From Neofusicoccum parvum (taxonomy: Eukaryota; Ascomycota; Dothideomycetes; Botryosphaeriales; Botryosphaeriaceae): a DNA stretch of 64,000 nucleotides. The notes below the pieces were generated by a model. The model did no database searches. It saw nothing but the letters and a program-made list of their open reading frames with translations, and was not told the DNA's origin. Positions within the stretch are counted from its first letter, which is position 1. Each line of letters opens with the position of its first letter. The translations under genes were made by a program, and so were the position numbers. The DNA lies in assembly GCA_020912385.1 (NCBI GenBank), contig CP087207.1, positions 2,728,001-2,792,000 on the forward strand, read 5' to 3'. Positions 20,669 to 32,600 of this stretch are shown here, piece by piece.

Positions 20669-23600
20669 CTACACCTCTCCATGCCGCTCCTTCCTCCAGT
20701 CCTCGCGCATCCAGAGATAGTCGTCTGCAAACTCTATTCGCTCTGTGCGGAAGATTTTAGATGTCATTCATTCTGTTCATTGCAACTTTTGGACCTTACC
20801 TTCACTATTCTTGAATTTCATAGAGACCGCCTTGCAGTCGATGCTATTCTCATCCTCGTACTTGCGTAGGAGCTGGCTGTCAATGGGAATACCTGCAAAG
20901 AATTCCTGGCCGTCTTTGTCGGGAGGTGGCTCAAAAATTACCATGGAGAACCTTACGTCTCGTGCCTTGTTCGTTGGTATGAACCGAACGAGTTGAGCAC
21001 TATCATCTTCTTCGAGCTTGAAGTTCTGGTGAACTGTGAAATCAAATCAGCTACGTGTTTCATCTGACGAAAGCGGAGAATATGCCTACATCGCAGGATT
21101 GCAATCGATTTTCCGTGCATACCAACCCCGTAGATCACAACACGACGGGGAGGGACTTCCCGCTCTGCTCTGGCCTTTGAGGTTGCGTACCTGCCCTACT
21201 CAGGTGTTAGTGATTAGTACGTAAACCTGGAACGGTTGGTTGGACGCTTGACATACTCCAGAGAACCAGCACTTTCGTTCAGTCCAGAGCTGAACAGAGG
21301 CCGAGCCTTTCTTGTTCGACAAGTCTGTCTCATCTGATGGCTCGGTGTTGATGTGTTTCTTCAGGAATGGCATCGATCCGGCCACAGCTTTGCCTTTCTT
21401 GGCTGCGCTCTTTATCTTTGCACTTGCACTGGGGAGAGGGGTGAATATCAGATCTTCCAATTCGAAACTTCTCTCACGTATTAGCAGGCATCGACTCCCC
21501 GGAGCTTGGAATACCTACGGCCTTTTGAGAATCTCGTGGCCTGTCATCAAAGAGTGAAATGCCTGTGCGTCTGTGAAAAGGGACTACTTTAGTACGAATT
21601 GACTTTGCGAGAATGCAGAAGCTTTGAATATACCTGATGCCATTCTGAACTTGTAATCCATCTCCCCAAGTCTTCCAATGTCTTTCTTCGAGAAGGAGAT
21701 TCGAGCCTCTGAGTCCTTGGACTCCCGGAAGAGATAAAGTGGTACAAGACATGATTTCCGGAGGACTTTAAAAGACAGTTAGCGTGGTGAAATCTTGAAA
21801 TGATTCTATGCTTAGGGCAAAGAGGCGTACGGTGGTTGTAGTGTGATGCTGAATCCGCCCATCGTCGATTTTTCATGTAAACCTCGTCCTCCTCTGGCTT
21901 TATCTCTAGCCAGATATCCTCCCATTCGTTTTCCCACAATAATAGCATCCTTAAATCAGGCATAGAGTTTCAGTAATCGTGGAGGACAAATTCATGAGCT
22001 GAACTTACCCGTTTTTGGCAATGTCACGTAACTTGGCATTATCTTCGGAGTCTGGCTCTTTTGAGGCCCACTCGTGGGGTAAGCCGTCTCCCGGACCTTG
22101 AGTCTCATTGACTATCCTCCTCAGTTCCTCGTAGACAGCTCGAGCTTGAGGCCGTGTTACAGAGTTGGGGTCGAGCATCTTTCGCACAAGCCGCAAGATC
22201 TTTGCGAGAAAAGGATGGCCCTTGTCCTCGGCGCGTCGAAGCTTGGCGGGAAGGTCTTTTATAAATTGGGAGACTGTGGGCTTCACGATAAATTCTCCTG
22301 TTCCCGGATCCCTTGCGTAGAAACTGCGATCCTCCGTCACGTGGGGGTCCAGTGAAGGGGTAACCCTGGCTTTGTCCAACCCCTCCAGTCCCTCGTATTT
22401 CAGAACCAGAAAAGCGGCGACCTCGAGCAGAATACATCCAAGGGACCAAACATCATAACTTCGGTTGGTAGTTCCGTTTGTCTCCAATGGTGGTGAGTAG
22501 ATTGGGGTGCCGCCTGCGAAAACAATGTTCGAAGACATGCCGTTGTTATCCAGAGCCTTGAAACTTGTCTGCCCGAAGTCTGTGATAACCCATGTTCCAT
22601 CTTCTTGTACGAGGATATTGGCTGGCTTCAAATCAAAGTGACACCCTATGAGATAGGGATGGACGCGATTCCTCAACACCGTGAGATTACCGTCGGTTGG
22701 CCTGTCTGTGGACTTATTCTGCAATTCCTCTCCAAGCTTATGCACTCTTGACAATGCCAAAGCGATACCGATGAACTGAGTCCAAAAAGAGGCCTTCCAG
22801 ATGTATCGATCACAGGCCTCCTGAGCGTTGAACTTTTGATCCCGTAGATACTCGTGAAGACTTGTCCTTGCACACGGAAACATGATGTTGAAAGTCTTTC
22901 CCAGTGAATAAGTCTTGACCATGCGCACAATGTGATCGTCTTTCAGACGCCTCACTAGTTGAAGAGCCATTTTCTCGTGGGATGCTCGGATGAGATCCTG
23001 CGGTTCTTGTCCTATATCAATTTCCTTTCTCGCAAACTTAGTTATGTTCAGATCCTAGAGCACTAGTCAATGACTTGTGTTTCAATACAGACCTTGCGCT
23101 CGAGTTTGACGAGGCAGTGAGAAGACCGTACCGGAAACTTTCTGTATGAGTCCCAAATCTCAAACTTGACCACCTTAGAATTCCCAGACGGGCTGGATAT
23201 GTCAACTTCTTTAACAAATGGTAATAATCTTCCTTCCTTCCATTGAACATATGCCGAGGTGTCCAAAGTTGGCACACAGAAGCGTGGCAGCTCTTTAAGG
23301 AAGTTTCTCGCGGCGACCATGGACCTATCCTTGGCTTTGGTTCTGTATTCAGGCCATAATTCGTCCAAGAACACCTCATGCCTCTTCCCCATCCATCTTT
23401 CAAGCTGGTTGTCTTTGTATTCTTGGGATGGGAAAGATCGAATAAGTTGCGGATGCTGAATATGCAACAGCAGAGCGAAAGTGGAGACATACTCGCTGAG
23501 GATCATCGAACTGTAGTTTGAGGTTCGGGTTTCGGTCAGAATTACTCGGTCGAACAGGTCGAGTTTCATATCGGCTGTGCAGGATCTGCAAGTACATTCC

Positions 23601-23785
23601 AGGATGTCGGCGACCATTTCGACCTTGAAGAAATCCTGCAACCTCTCCCGAGGAAAGAAACTAGTAGAGTTTGAGTCTTCAGAGTAGTACACTGCATGCA
23701 ACTCTAGCTCTTGTCGGTAGCCTGCGCAAGAATCCTTATTTTCTAGCTCTCCGGATCGTGAATTTTGTTCCGATGCAGCCGCCAT
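20669..23785 (-). CDS. Large protein kinase-like protein with novel C-terminal region, 889 aa
   Basis: Nine exons: 23785-23093, 23054-22009, 21949-21831, 21765-21634, 21570-21519, 21470-21257, 21195-21090, 21033-20800, 20742-20669; all GT-AG, all in phase. Start is ATG 23785 (MAAASEQ); the frame opens further upstream only with GTG. Residues 1-230 hold a CTCRSC cluster and no known domain. The kinase domain follows (about 230-570): HFDLKPANIL at 370-379 (HFD for HRD), DFG at 390-392, GTPIYSPP, YDVWSLGCIL. A glycine-rich loop is hard to see, although LVKLERK may carry the beta-3 lysine. Residues 575-889 are an unrecognised conserved-looking module (WENEWEDIW, RESKDSEARISF, RRVVIYGVGMHGKS, RFSMVIFEPPP, FADDYLWMREDW). 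Kinase-like fold is clear; activity and substrate are not. Intron 1 is only 38 bp. Confidence 0.8.
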
Positions 23786-24373
23786 AGCGGCAACGGATGT
23801 CACGATGGCTGGTATGGTCGCGCAACCAGCGTAGCTCCTTCAACTTTTCTAATGCCGTACGAGATGTTAGCACGTACTCACTATCAACTTTCTCCCCTTT
23901 CAAAAAAAAAAACAATTAGTTCATACCCTACTTTTTGGATGAACTATGGCTGTTGTGGTGCAAAGAGTCGGCGACGCGAGCATCAGCCGCATGTTGAAAG
24001 GTAGTGCGGACTTTAAGTTGACGGGATCACACCATATCAAGTGTGGGCAAGGTGGATGACCTTCTAATGCGCATTTCTCTCTTAAGCAAATCGAGCTGAC
24101 CGACAGCACAGAGGCAGCTGTAGGCACCCGTGCACAATTTGGGGCGGGTGGCGCTGGCAAGGCACACTGCACATCATGTGAACCATCAAGTTTGGGGATT
24201 GCAGGGAAGCCGTGTTATCAGGATATTCGGGACTTTCCCCTAATTGGAATATCAAGCGGCCGGAGATCGACGGAGGCGGCCCGCCAGCAAAACATGTTGG
24301 CGGGGCTTGGTTCTCGGCTGACGTGCATGCCTATGGCTGGCTCTTATCAGAGCTGAGTGCCGGGATCTCCAAG
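23786..24373. other. Intergenic between kinase-like and CorA-like genes
   Basis: About 590 bp. Holds the promoter of the kinase-like gene and the 3' end of the CorA-like gene, both leftward. An A10 run lies near 23906. No ORF with motifs. Confidence 0.45.
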
Positions 24374-26161
24374 CTAGACCCCCTCTTTTCCCCTAAACAG
24401 AGCTGCCGCCTCTCCAGCCTCGTGAGAGGCACGCTTTCTCTTGCGCCTCCAATCCAAGAAAAGCCACCCCCCGACGGTGATAACCAACAGAATGATGGTC
24501 AATCCGAGGAAGATCCATAGTTCACTCGCGAGATGCAACGCCACCGGATGCTTATCTCTATCTATGGAGATGTATCCCATGCTTAGGAGCTGCTGTTTTC
24601 GGTCAGTCGGTCCTGGTGGTACGTGTCCTTGCGTAGGCGAACAGTCTTACCGAGACAAACGACGCAGGCAGGTAAAACAGCGTGAGAACAGTAATTGTTT
24701 TCAACGACCTCGAATCGTAGTGAGCTTTTTTGGACAGACCAACCATGGTGTTGCTGTCGACCCTGGCGAGATGCATCATTTCGGTTGAGGACTCGCTGCT
24801 TGACTGAAGCGCCGTCAACCCTCGAACCGAGACGATGGTTTGCATCTTGTGTCTGTTAGCTGAGCCTAAAATCGAGGACGGAACCTGCCAGCTCCGCAAA
24901 AATAGCTTACCAGCTGGCTAACGGCGTTCAGCCGTGATATCATTGTTTCTGCTCTTCGCTTCTGCTGGGTCGTTTCAGATATACACATCTGAGCCCGGCT
25001 ACACGCCTTGCCTGGTGGAGATGCACAAGTGCCCGGCTCTTCTGAAAACAGCTGCATGATTTTTCGAGATGCCTCCAGATTGTTCGACAAGGCATGTTTG
25101 ATACGGTGTAATTCATCATGCAGTACCTCGAGTTTCTGCATGTCAGAGAACTGAATACGTATGTTGCGCTCTGCGGAACCCTTCCCTTTGTCGGGAAGAT
25201 CGGAGTTATGGGCTTTGATTTTCTTAAGAAAACCAATCAGTCAAGCCTCGGCTCAAAGACATTTTGGCTCACCAGCAGCTCCAGCTGTTCATCCGTCTCA
25301 TTCAGTTGGTTTCCCCATTGTGTGGAAGCGCATGACAGACCCAAAACATGAATGTCTTCCCATGTTGTTGGCTTCAAGAATTCTTCCTGGGTCTTCCTCA
25401 GGCGTTTCGAGAAGTCCAAGGACGGATTGAAGGTTATGAAAGTGTTCTCTTGAGTCTGGCGGTTCCGTTTATGATAGACCCCGATTTGGCGTATGGACCA
25501 TTGATTCGCCGGAAAGTCACGGCCATGCTTTTCGACGTGCTTGAGCAGGTAACATATCTCTGTATCCATGAGTTGGTAGCGCGATCTCGGGAGTTCCTTT
25601 ACACTTCTCACCAGTTGTGGCAGAGTCCGGTTGCGAGAGAATCTGGGCGCATCCCATGGATTCATTGATCGGAGACGTGTATTGACCAAAGGCACGCAGC
25701 AGATCAAGTATTTTTGGAAATACAGAAAATCTAGTGAGTAGCCTTCGCATTGCATTGTAAGAAATCCAAAGCTTTCCCCACGAGGTTTGCTGCGCGACTG
25801 ATCTGCCTATGGTAAGCCTATAATCTCCCTCTTCTCGCTAAGCAAAAGGTAAGTCAGGGACCTACATAATGCGCATTCCATGATGAGAAGTTTCTTCCAG
25901 ATATTCACCCAGCTGTCGGGAATTCAAGACTCTCGGACCTACGGTGTTATGTCAGCTCTGGGCTCTGATCTGAAATGTAGGAAAATCCGAACCGAGGCTG
26001 CTGCTTGCCTCAAGAACTTGAACAGCCGTTTTCTCTTCGACCATAAACAGGCGATTTGCGTCGGACTCAAGTCTCTGACGGTAAGATTCCAGATCATACA
26101 GGTAGGGATCGAGCGCATGCTTGCGCAAACACTGGGGGTAATCTTGCCAGCCAACCATCAT
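24374..26161 (-). CDS. CorA-like membrane protein, 481 aa
   Basis: Seven exons: 26161-25993, 25938-25866, 25802-25612, 25559-25273, 25222-24911, 24845-24651, 24592-24374. The joins rebuild SSSLG-PRVLNSRQ, MRI-ISVAQQTSW, SATT-EICYLLKHVEKHGRD, and SQL-MQTIV. A long cytosolic domain with coiled-coil (LEVLHDELHRIKHALSNNL) precedes two C-terminal spans, LKTITVLTLFYLPASFVS and ELWIFLGLTIILLVITVGGW, as in CorA channels. The GMN selectivity motif is absent (LLSMGY there), so magnesium transport is not assured; fungi have many such divergent CorA-like proteins. The last exon can use either of two adjacent acceptors (CAGCAG). Intron 5 uses an AAG acceptor, the least certain splice. Confidence 0.75.
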
Positions 26162-26456
26162 GCTTTGGAGGGTGAAAATTCAGGAATTAGCTGAGAAGAA
26201 CTTTTTTGGAGCGATTAAGCCTTAAATAATGCTTGCATGTGGCAATGCAGCATTCTTTGCGCTACGCAGACAAGGCTGAACTAAACGAGCTTCCCGGTGA
26301 GAATGGCGTTATGTCAAACCAATTATCTTTTCTCTCTCAAGTGGGGTTTCAGATGCACATTAACGGTTAGAGAGCTCCTGCTGAATTATTTCGCATTTGT
26401 TTTGTTACATCTATAAGCCGTTAGGTCTAGGCTTTTCGTAGCCCTCACAACCTTCA

Positions 26457-26847
26457 TTATCCCCATATCGGCCCAGCTTGGGGAGTTGTCTTGTCCTGCA
26501 ACTCAGTGATCTCATCCTGACGTAGTTTAGTAACAATGACAGGTCATAACAACTAAAGCCTCATACTTTTGTGAGAAATCTCTTCACCCAAAGAGCCCAC
26601 TGGCCTCCCTGTTCAAGTGCCTGATGCTTTCAGCCTCTAGCTACGATCGACAACAACTTACTAGATGAATGAAACATACTTTGTAATGATATTCATCTCC
26701 GATCTCTGCTTTTTTGGCCTCCAGGAACGGTGCAAGGTACCTTTCCGCAATGTAGCTGATCGTGTCAGCCTTGCATTCAGCCTCACAAATCTGAGCTTTG
26801 GCTTACCGTCCGCCCAAGATCTGTTCCTTGTACTCGTCTCCACTCAT
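26457..26847 (-). CDS. Tentative small gene, about 58 aa
   Basis: A hand-built model: 26847-26807 (MSGDEYKEQILGG), a 51-bp intron (GTAAGC...CTGACACGATCAG), 26755-26680 (YIAERYLAPFLEAKKAEIG, then DEYHYK ending at GTATGT), and 26516-26457 (DEITELQDKTTPQAGPIWG). Good splice sites and branch points support it, but no family is recognised and the third exon may be preceded by another short exon near 26560. It could be lineage-specific or a remnant. Confidence 0.35.
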
Positions 26848-27414
26848 AATGAGAAGGCTTCAAAAGTATGCCTCGACCTCAGCCAGCCTTGGAGCCCTCG
26901 GTTGCTTAAAGATAGGTGGACAGCAGGCAGAAGCAGGCAAACAGCACCAGGCAAAAAGCAGCATCAGGCAACAGAGCACTTTGGCACACTCTGCGACGAG
27001 CCTTGCGAACGTGCAACGAGACAATTGGCTACAGATACCCGATGTGCGGTTCGAACGCCACGAAAAAGAAAAAGCAACGAAGCTGATGCGGCGACGATTT
27101 CCGACCCCTGCAGCTGCACGAACGCTTTGGGACCTTCTCCGAGCTAAGCGCGGGTCTTCGCAGGAAGGCTCAGCTCAGTTGCAGACGCCTCGCCGGCCTT
27201 GAAATGTATGCAGAGCCTCAGCCTGATCAATGAATGAAATTCCACGACAGTCTGCCACCTGCATGGCCACGCGCGCACAGCAGCACCCTCTTCCAATCGT
27301 GCACTGTGCCTGTCTTCCCAACGACTTTCAGTTCCACAACCTGTGCATTTTGTGGGAAACGTGTTCTGCTCCATAGGAAGCTTTCCAGATCTGAGACCCT
27401 CATTGCCACGACTT
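26848..27414. other. Intergenic, no supported gene
   Basis: About 570 bp upstream of the permease start. Several short ORFs on both strands, none with motifs. Confidence 0.4.
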
Positions 27415-29670
27415 ATGGACACTCCGCCGGAGATCCTTGTCAATGGGGAAGCACAGGGCAACGGCATCCCACTATCAAATCGACACAACGGTGGAGCTAT
27501 CGGCACCAACAATCTGCGTGTGCAGACTGTCGATCATCATGCCAACAGTGCTATTGACATTGGACGCCCATCCCGCCGTGGGAGACCTCTACGGCCGCAA
27601 AGTGCAACAAGCGTGCCAGCAAACAAACTCACAACATTGGATGTGGTTGCTCTTATGCTGAATAAAATGGTAACTAGGCCTTGGTATAACCTCTGATCCA
27701 ATGCTGATAGAATCCGGAGGTTGGCACCGGAATTTTTACAACTCCTGCAGCTGTGTTACTGCTGACAGGCTCAAAATCAATCAGCATGGTTCTCTGGTTC
27801 ATTGGGGGATTGTACTCATATATCTGGTTTGTGCAACCATGTAGCACTCCTGTTCGACGCTAACGGGAGCACCTCAGCCTCCTGATCTATCTTGAATTCA
27901 CATCAGCCTTCCACTATAACGGAGGTGAGCTCATCTACGTAAGTGAAGACCGGGTCTTGATGCGCAAAGGTAGACCCGCTGACAATCTCAAAGCTCGACA
28001 GAACATACAGGTGGCCGCCACTGCTAGCTACGATACTATTCTCAGGGTACTTCATCACCCTCGCAAATACCGCCGGGAATTCCATTGCATTCGCGAAACA
28101 TGTGCTCATCGCAGCTACTCGGCAAACAAACTTCAACAGCGATCCTATGCTTGTACGCTACGTCGCGATTTCCATCTTGACTGTTGTCTGCTTCTTGCAC
28201 ATGACATCCAGCGAACTCGCACGCTTTCTCAATAAAGCCTTTGCATATTTCAAAATCATTCTCCTACTCGTCGTTGCCTTCCGAGGATTTGCGGAACGGA
28301 CAGAAGAGGCACTGCAGGATTGGCAAGGCGACAGTAATTTCAGCGATAGCATGGCAGCCTTGGTCTTGGTATTCTACACGTTCGAAGGCTGGGAGAACGC
28401 AACCTATGTGAGTGCCGCATGCTCCTGATCTTACGAAAGAAGTACTAATGGATACATGCAGGTAGCAGGAGAGTTGAGAGCCCTGACAAATGATTACGTT
28501 CGGGACAAGAAAAAATTACGGTTCGGCGCTTTCGGAGCAGTTGCCATTGTTACTCTCCTGTACATGATTGCCACTGCAGGATATGTGAGTATGCATTTGC
28601 GATTGAATAGAAGCTGGGAGCTAAGTTTACGAAAGTTTTGTGTCCTCACATTCGATGACATAAAGAAAGAAGAAAGTGGGGATCTTTCCATGGCTATTCA
28701 GTTCTCCCAGAAAGTAAGTAACTAATAGAAGAACACGGCTTAAAACAGCTGACCATGTCCTACAGGCCTTTGGAACTTCGTTCGGCATTGCGATTTGCAT
28801 AGCTCTTTCTGCTGTCGGCAACCTCATCGCCGTTGTATACACGTACAGCAGAGTCAAACAGGCAATGGCTGTGCAGAACTTCATGCCCTTTTCAAAGTTT
28901 CTGAAACAGAATAAGGATTATCCAATCGGAGGCATAATATTGCACTGGGTGGTCACTGTGGTTACAATCGTTGCCATCCCGAATTCCGCAGACGGCTACA
29001 GCTTCGTTCTTGGCATCTTCCCCTACGGACACACCATAATCGCAAGTAAGTACTCGCTTCATGAACGCAGTCCTGTTCTGTTCATTAAATGGTTGGCAAT
29101 TTAGTTTTCACCGGTCTCGGGTTCTGCTGGATCAACTCCAGCGTCAACGCTACGGAGAGGAGTAGGTACGAAGCAGGTGGCTGGATAGCTGACTTCAGCT
29201 GGTGGAATCAGCGGTACAACCGCTGTGCCATTGCGCTTGTCTTCATACTCTTAAACCTGATTGTCATCGTTTGCGCCCCTCAGCAGCAACAGGGAGACCC
29301 AGACATCGTCCCTCGTTACCTGTGGCCGGTCGTCTTCTTCGCAGTGGAGGGTGGCGCGGCCTCGTACTGGGCGATCCTGATGGCGATGTCCACCAACTAC
29401 TTCGACAGGATTTGGAAGTTCAGGGCCGTGTTATACACTCCAGGAGAGAGTAGAGGAGAGAACCAGGGATGGAGCCGATATCCTGGAGAGGAAGAAGAGT
29501 CAAGACTGGACGGGAGCCGGCGGCGGGTGCACATCGAGGTAAGGCAAACGCTGTTATCCATTTTCGCCATGAGTAGGACTGACATAAAGAAGACCAGTAA
29601 TCACCGGTACGATCCGCTGAAGGATGCGGTTGAGGGAACCAAAAGTTTCTTCTATGACTACATCTGGTAG
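27415..29670 (+). CDS. LAT-type amino-acid permease (methionine permease-like)
   Basis: Exons: 27415-27669, 27720-27826, 27878-27938, 27994-28407, 28462-28584, 28636-28713, 28766-29045, 29105-29538, 29593-29670; about 609 aa. The first exon gives a long hydrophilic N-terminus; then APC-superfamily signatures appear: VGTGIFTTPAAVLL, EFTSAFHYNGGELIY, NTAGNSIAFAKHVLIA, FYTFEGWENATYVAGEL, and SAVGNLIAVVYTYSRVKQ. About 12 membrane spans are expected, and the tail ends HRYDPLKDAVEG then KSFFYDYIW. The family imports neutral amino acids, often methionine, by proton symport at the plasma membrane. The 54-bp segment 29539-29592 is in frame and lacks stops, so its removal is optional (627 aa if kept). 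Substrate is inferred only from family. Confidence 0.9.
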
Positions 29671-32600
29671 CCAAAAAGTTTGTGACAAGTCGGTGCGGGA
29701 CTTCATTTCATGTAATATTTCAGTAAACACCGGTAGTTTGTACGATACTTTACCGCACCAGATTTCTTACCAGCTTTCTCCAGAATCTTTCAAGCTGTAA
29801 GATTGACATACGTGAGTTGCCTGGATTTGTCTCCATCTCTCCCGAACAAGCACCGCTTGTGGACTTGGAGGCTGTGACAACTTAAGATAGAGGACAGGGT
29901 CATGTGCGACGCCCAAACAACTTCCACCTTCCACCCATCTATCGGAATGTGATATCAACAGCCAAAAGAACTGATCATAGATGATTACCCGGCAGATCCG
30001 CGCGTTGCGCAATGCACCAGCAGACCGCCTGTAGATCGACATCTAACGGTCAACGACAGCAGCACAGCCAGCTGAGATCCCATCGGCCAGCCCTCGATGT
30101 CTGCACCTATGCATGAATCATCGCCGCGCACCCGCCCGTCCCGCCCGGACAATCCCCCACATTCCTAGATTAGCACCTCGTCTCCGGAGACGCAGCGGAC
30201 GGAACGAGTCTTGGCCGTGACGCACGCCACGCCGCTCCACCAAAGGACGTGCTGAACCTGGACCCAGACGACGGATTCGGCAGCGGACGGGATGAAAAAA
30301 AAAAGTATCCCCAAGTGCGACCTCCGACATGCCGAGTCCCTGCGTTCAGCCCCGAAGTTTCGATAGAGACACCTGTCTTGGCAACGGGACCGGTGCGCCG
30401 AAATAAGGAAACGACGGCAGGGAAGGGCGATGGTGGTCGGAAATCACGAGGCGTCGCTTGGTAGCTTGTTCGCCGCGCCCTGCTCGCGATCGAGGCAGAC
30501 ACTTATCGCGCACAAGCGCGCGAGTGGTGGGTTTGAAATGAGGAAGGAGATTGGGGGCGCCGTTGGGTTGGCATGCGGGTTTGGTGTTGACGCTACTAAC
30601 TGCCGCGGTGCCATGTGCTGTCAAGCAGAGAGTCCGAGCTACCCCCGCACGCGCCGTTGCGAATGGGGTTTGCTGGCGTTGGTGCCTGAGTTGGGTAACC
30701 TCAGGGACGCGGAGATGTGCGAAGGAGCAGCGGACGTGCGATTAAGCTCGAGAAGACCACATCCCGAAGGCATGGGAGTGGCGACATTGTGAGATCATAT
30801 GTGTTTCAAGATGAGGGAGGAAAAGGCAGCGTGCAGATGTCTGAGGACGGAGGGGCCCAGCGGGCGCGTAACTGGGCTTCGTTATCGCTATCACGATCGA
30901 TGCGCCAGGCCCGATGGGTGGCGTGAAAGAAAGGCGTGGATAAGAGCAAGCATGCATGTAGGAGTTCAACCTCGTTTGACGCAAGCGAACCTTCTGTTGA
31001 CGCAGAATCGGCCCACAGCAAACATCAACAACAATAGTAAGCATTAGAAAGCAGAGCGGAATTAAGTCGTGAAGTGGGATTCCGCCCTGCCAACCCTGGT
31101 CGGCTACCCGAGTTCCCGGATGACCGGCAAGGCGCAGCAGCCCACGGCGGGTCTTGGGAGAGACGGTGGCTGTCCGTGTCGGCCCGCCCAAACCACACCA
31201 CGGGGGCTCGCGCCCACGGCTTCTTGGTCATGGAAACTTCCTGTCTCGGCACATGAGCGGCGATCGACCGGCATACCGACTCAAACCTGTGGGTTTTTCT
31301 CCAGTCCTCCTTCTCGTTTCGAATCGCTTGGCGCCGTGGCTGCGACTCATTACCGCCTCTTAAGGCCTCGTACTCCTAAAGCACTGGCTCGCGAGCTGCC
31401 CTCGCGTAACCAACAGCGACTAATGAGCACCGAACCATTTGAGATACTTTGACAGGGAATCGTTGACGGCCAGATGTGGCCCCGTCTGTTCGGCGAGCAC
31501 CGCGATCATCTTGGGGAAATGGGCCAAGAGAAGGAGAAGAGAAGGGGCACTATTGTAAGTGCTGTGGCACAGATAGCCCATGGGGTGCGGGTGACACGGC
31601 GATCAAGGCGACGCCTGATGACGTTGGGCTGGATAGTGCGGGAAGTTCCTCAGAAGGGATGCTGAAACGGCTGGGATGGGCGCTCTGTTGCTGCTTCAGG
31701 TGGGCGCCAGCCAATAAGTGCTCAGCCTGCGCCAGTCTTGGGTGCTGGCAAGCCAATGCGAGGTCTAGATGCCTGGGACCGGCGAATTAGGCAGAGCGCA
31801 GGCCAGGAGGCGGACGACAAGATGCGGGGCGGAAAGCCAACGCCTTCCGGGTTATGGTAAAGCCATTTAAGGTTTGCACTGGTTCGTCCGAGACGAGTAA
31901 TTCCTCTACTCCGCCCCCGGAATCATCTCCATTTGCTCACTGGAACGACTCAGCCAGTGAGCAGATCTGCATTAGCGAGCGCCGTGGTGCTGATGGCTGC
32001 TGCGATACGAATGCAGGCGCGCAGGCGAACGCAGAAGCGAAGTGGGTAGGTCGGACGTGGTGTTGTGAGAGGGAGGCACCTCTAAGCCGCATCATTGCGC
32101 GTCCCTGCCTCTGGCCGTCTTCTTGGCCATGCACACGTGCGTCATCCGGTCAGCCCGGCGGTGCCTGGGGAGCAGAGGACGTTCTGACGGGCGTTGTAGC
32201 AGACGTAGGCCGCCAGTGAGATGGGCCCAATTTTGCGACACGACGGCCAAATCAGCGCTTAGGTAAAGACAGGAGCGCAATAGCTATTCGTCCCAACATC
32301 CCTTGGATTATGCGGATCGACAGGCGCCCTGTGCGAATGACATGCCATGGCGCTCGCGGTTACCGTTGGTCGTGCAAAGGGCGGCAGGAGGGGATACAGT
32401 CACGATGCTGAGCTGCGTGGTGACGAGGCCCACGGCCCGAGGCACACGTCAGGCATTTGACAGGAGATGCGGAGTCGCTACTGGTGGTGACGCCTGCAAG
32501 AGCGGGCGCCGTTGATCGATCAACGTGGTCGCGGTGCTTGTCGAGGAGATGGCGGACATGTGTCAGAAGCCAAGCGATAAGGCGCTTGGCTGAGTGCGGG

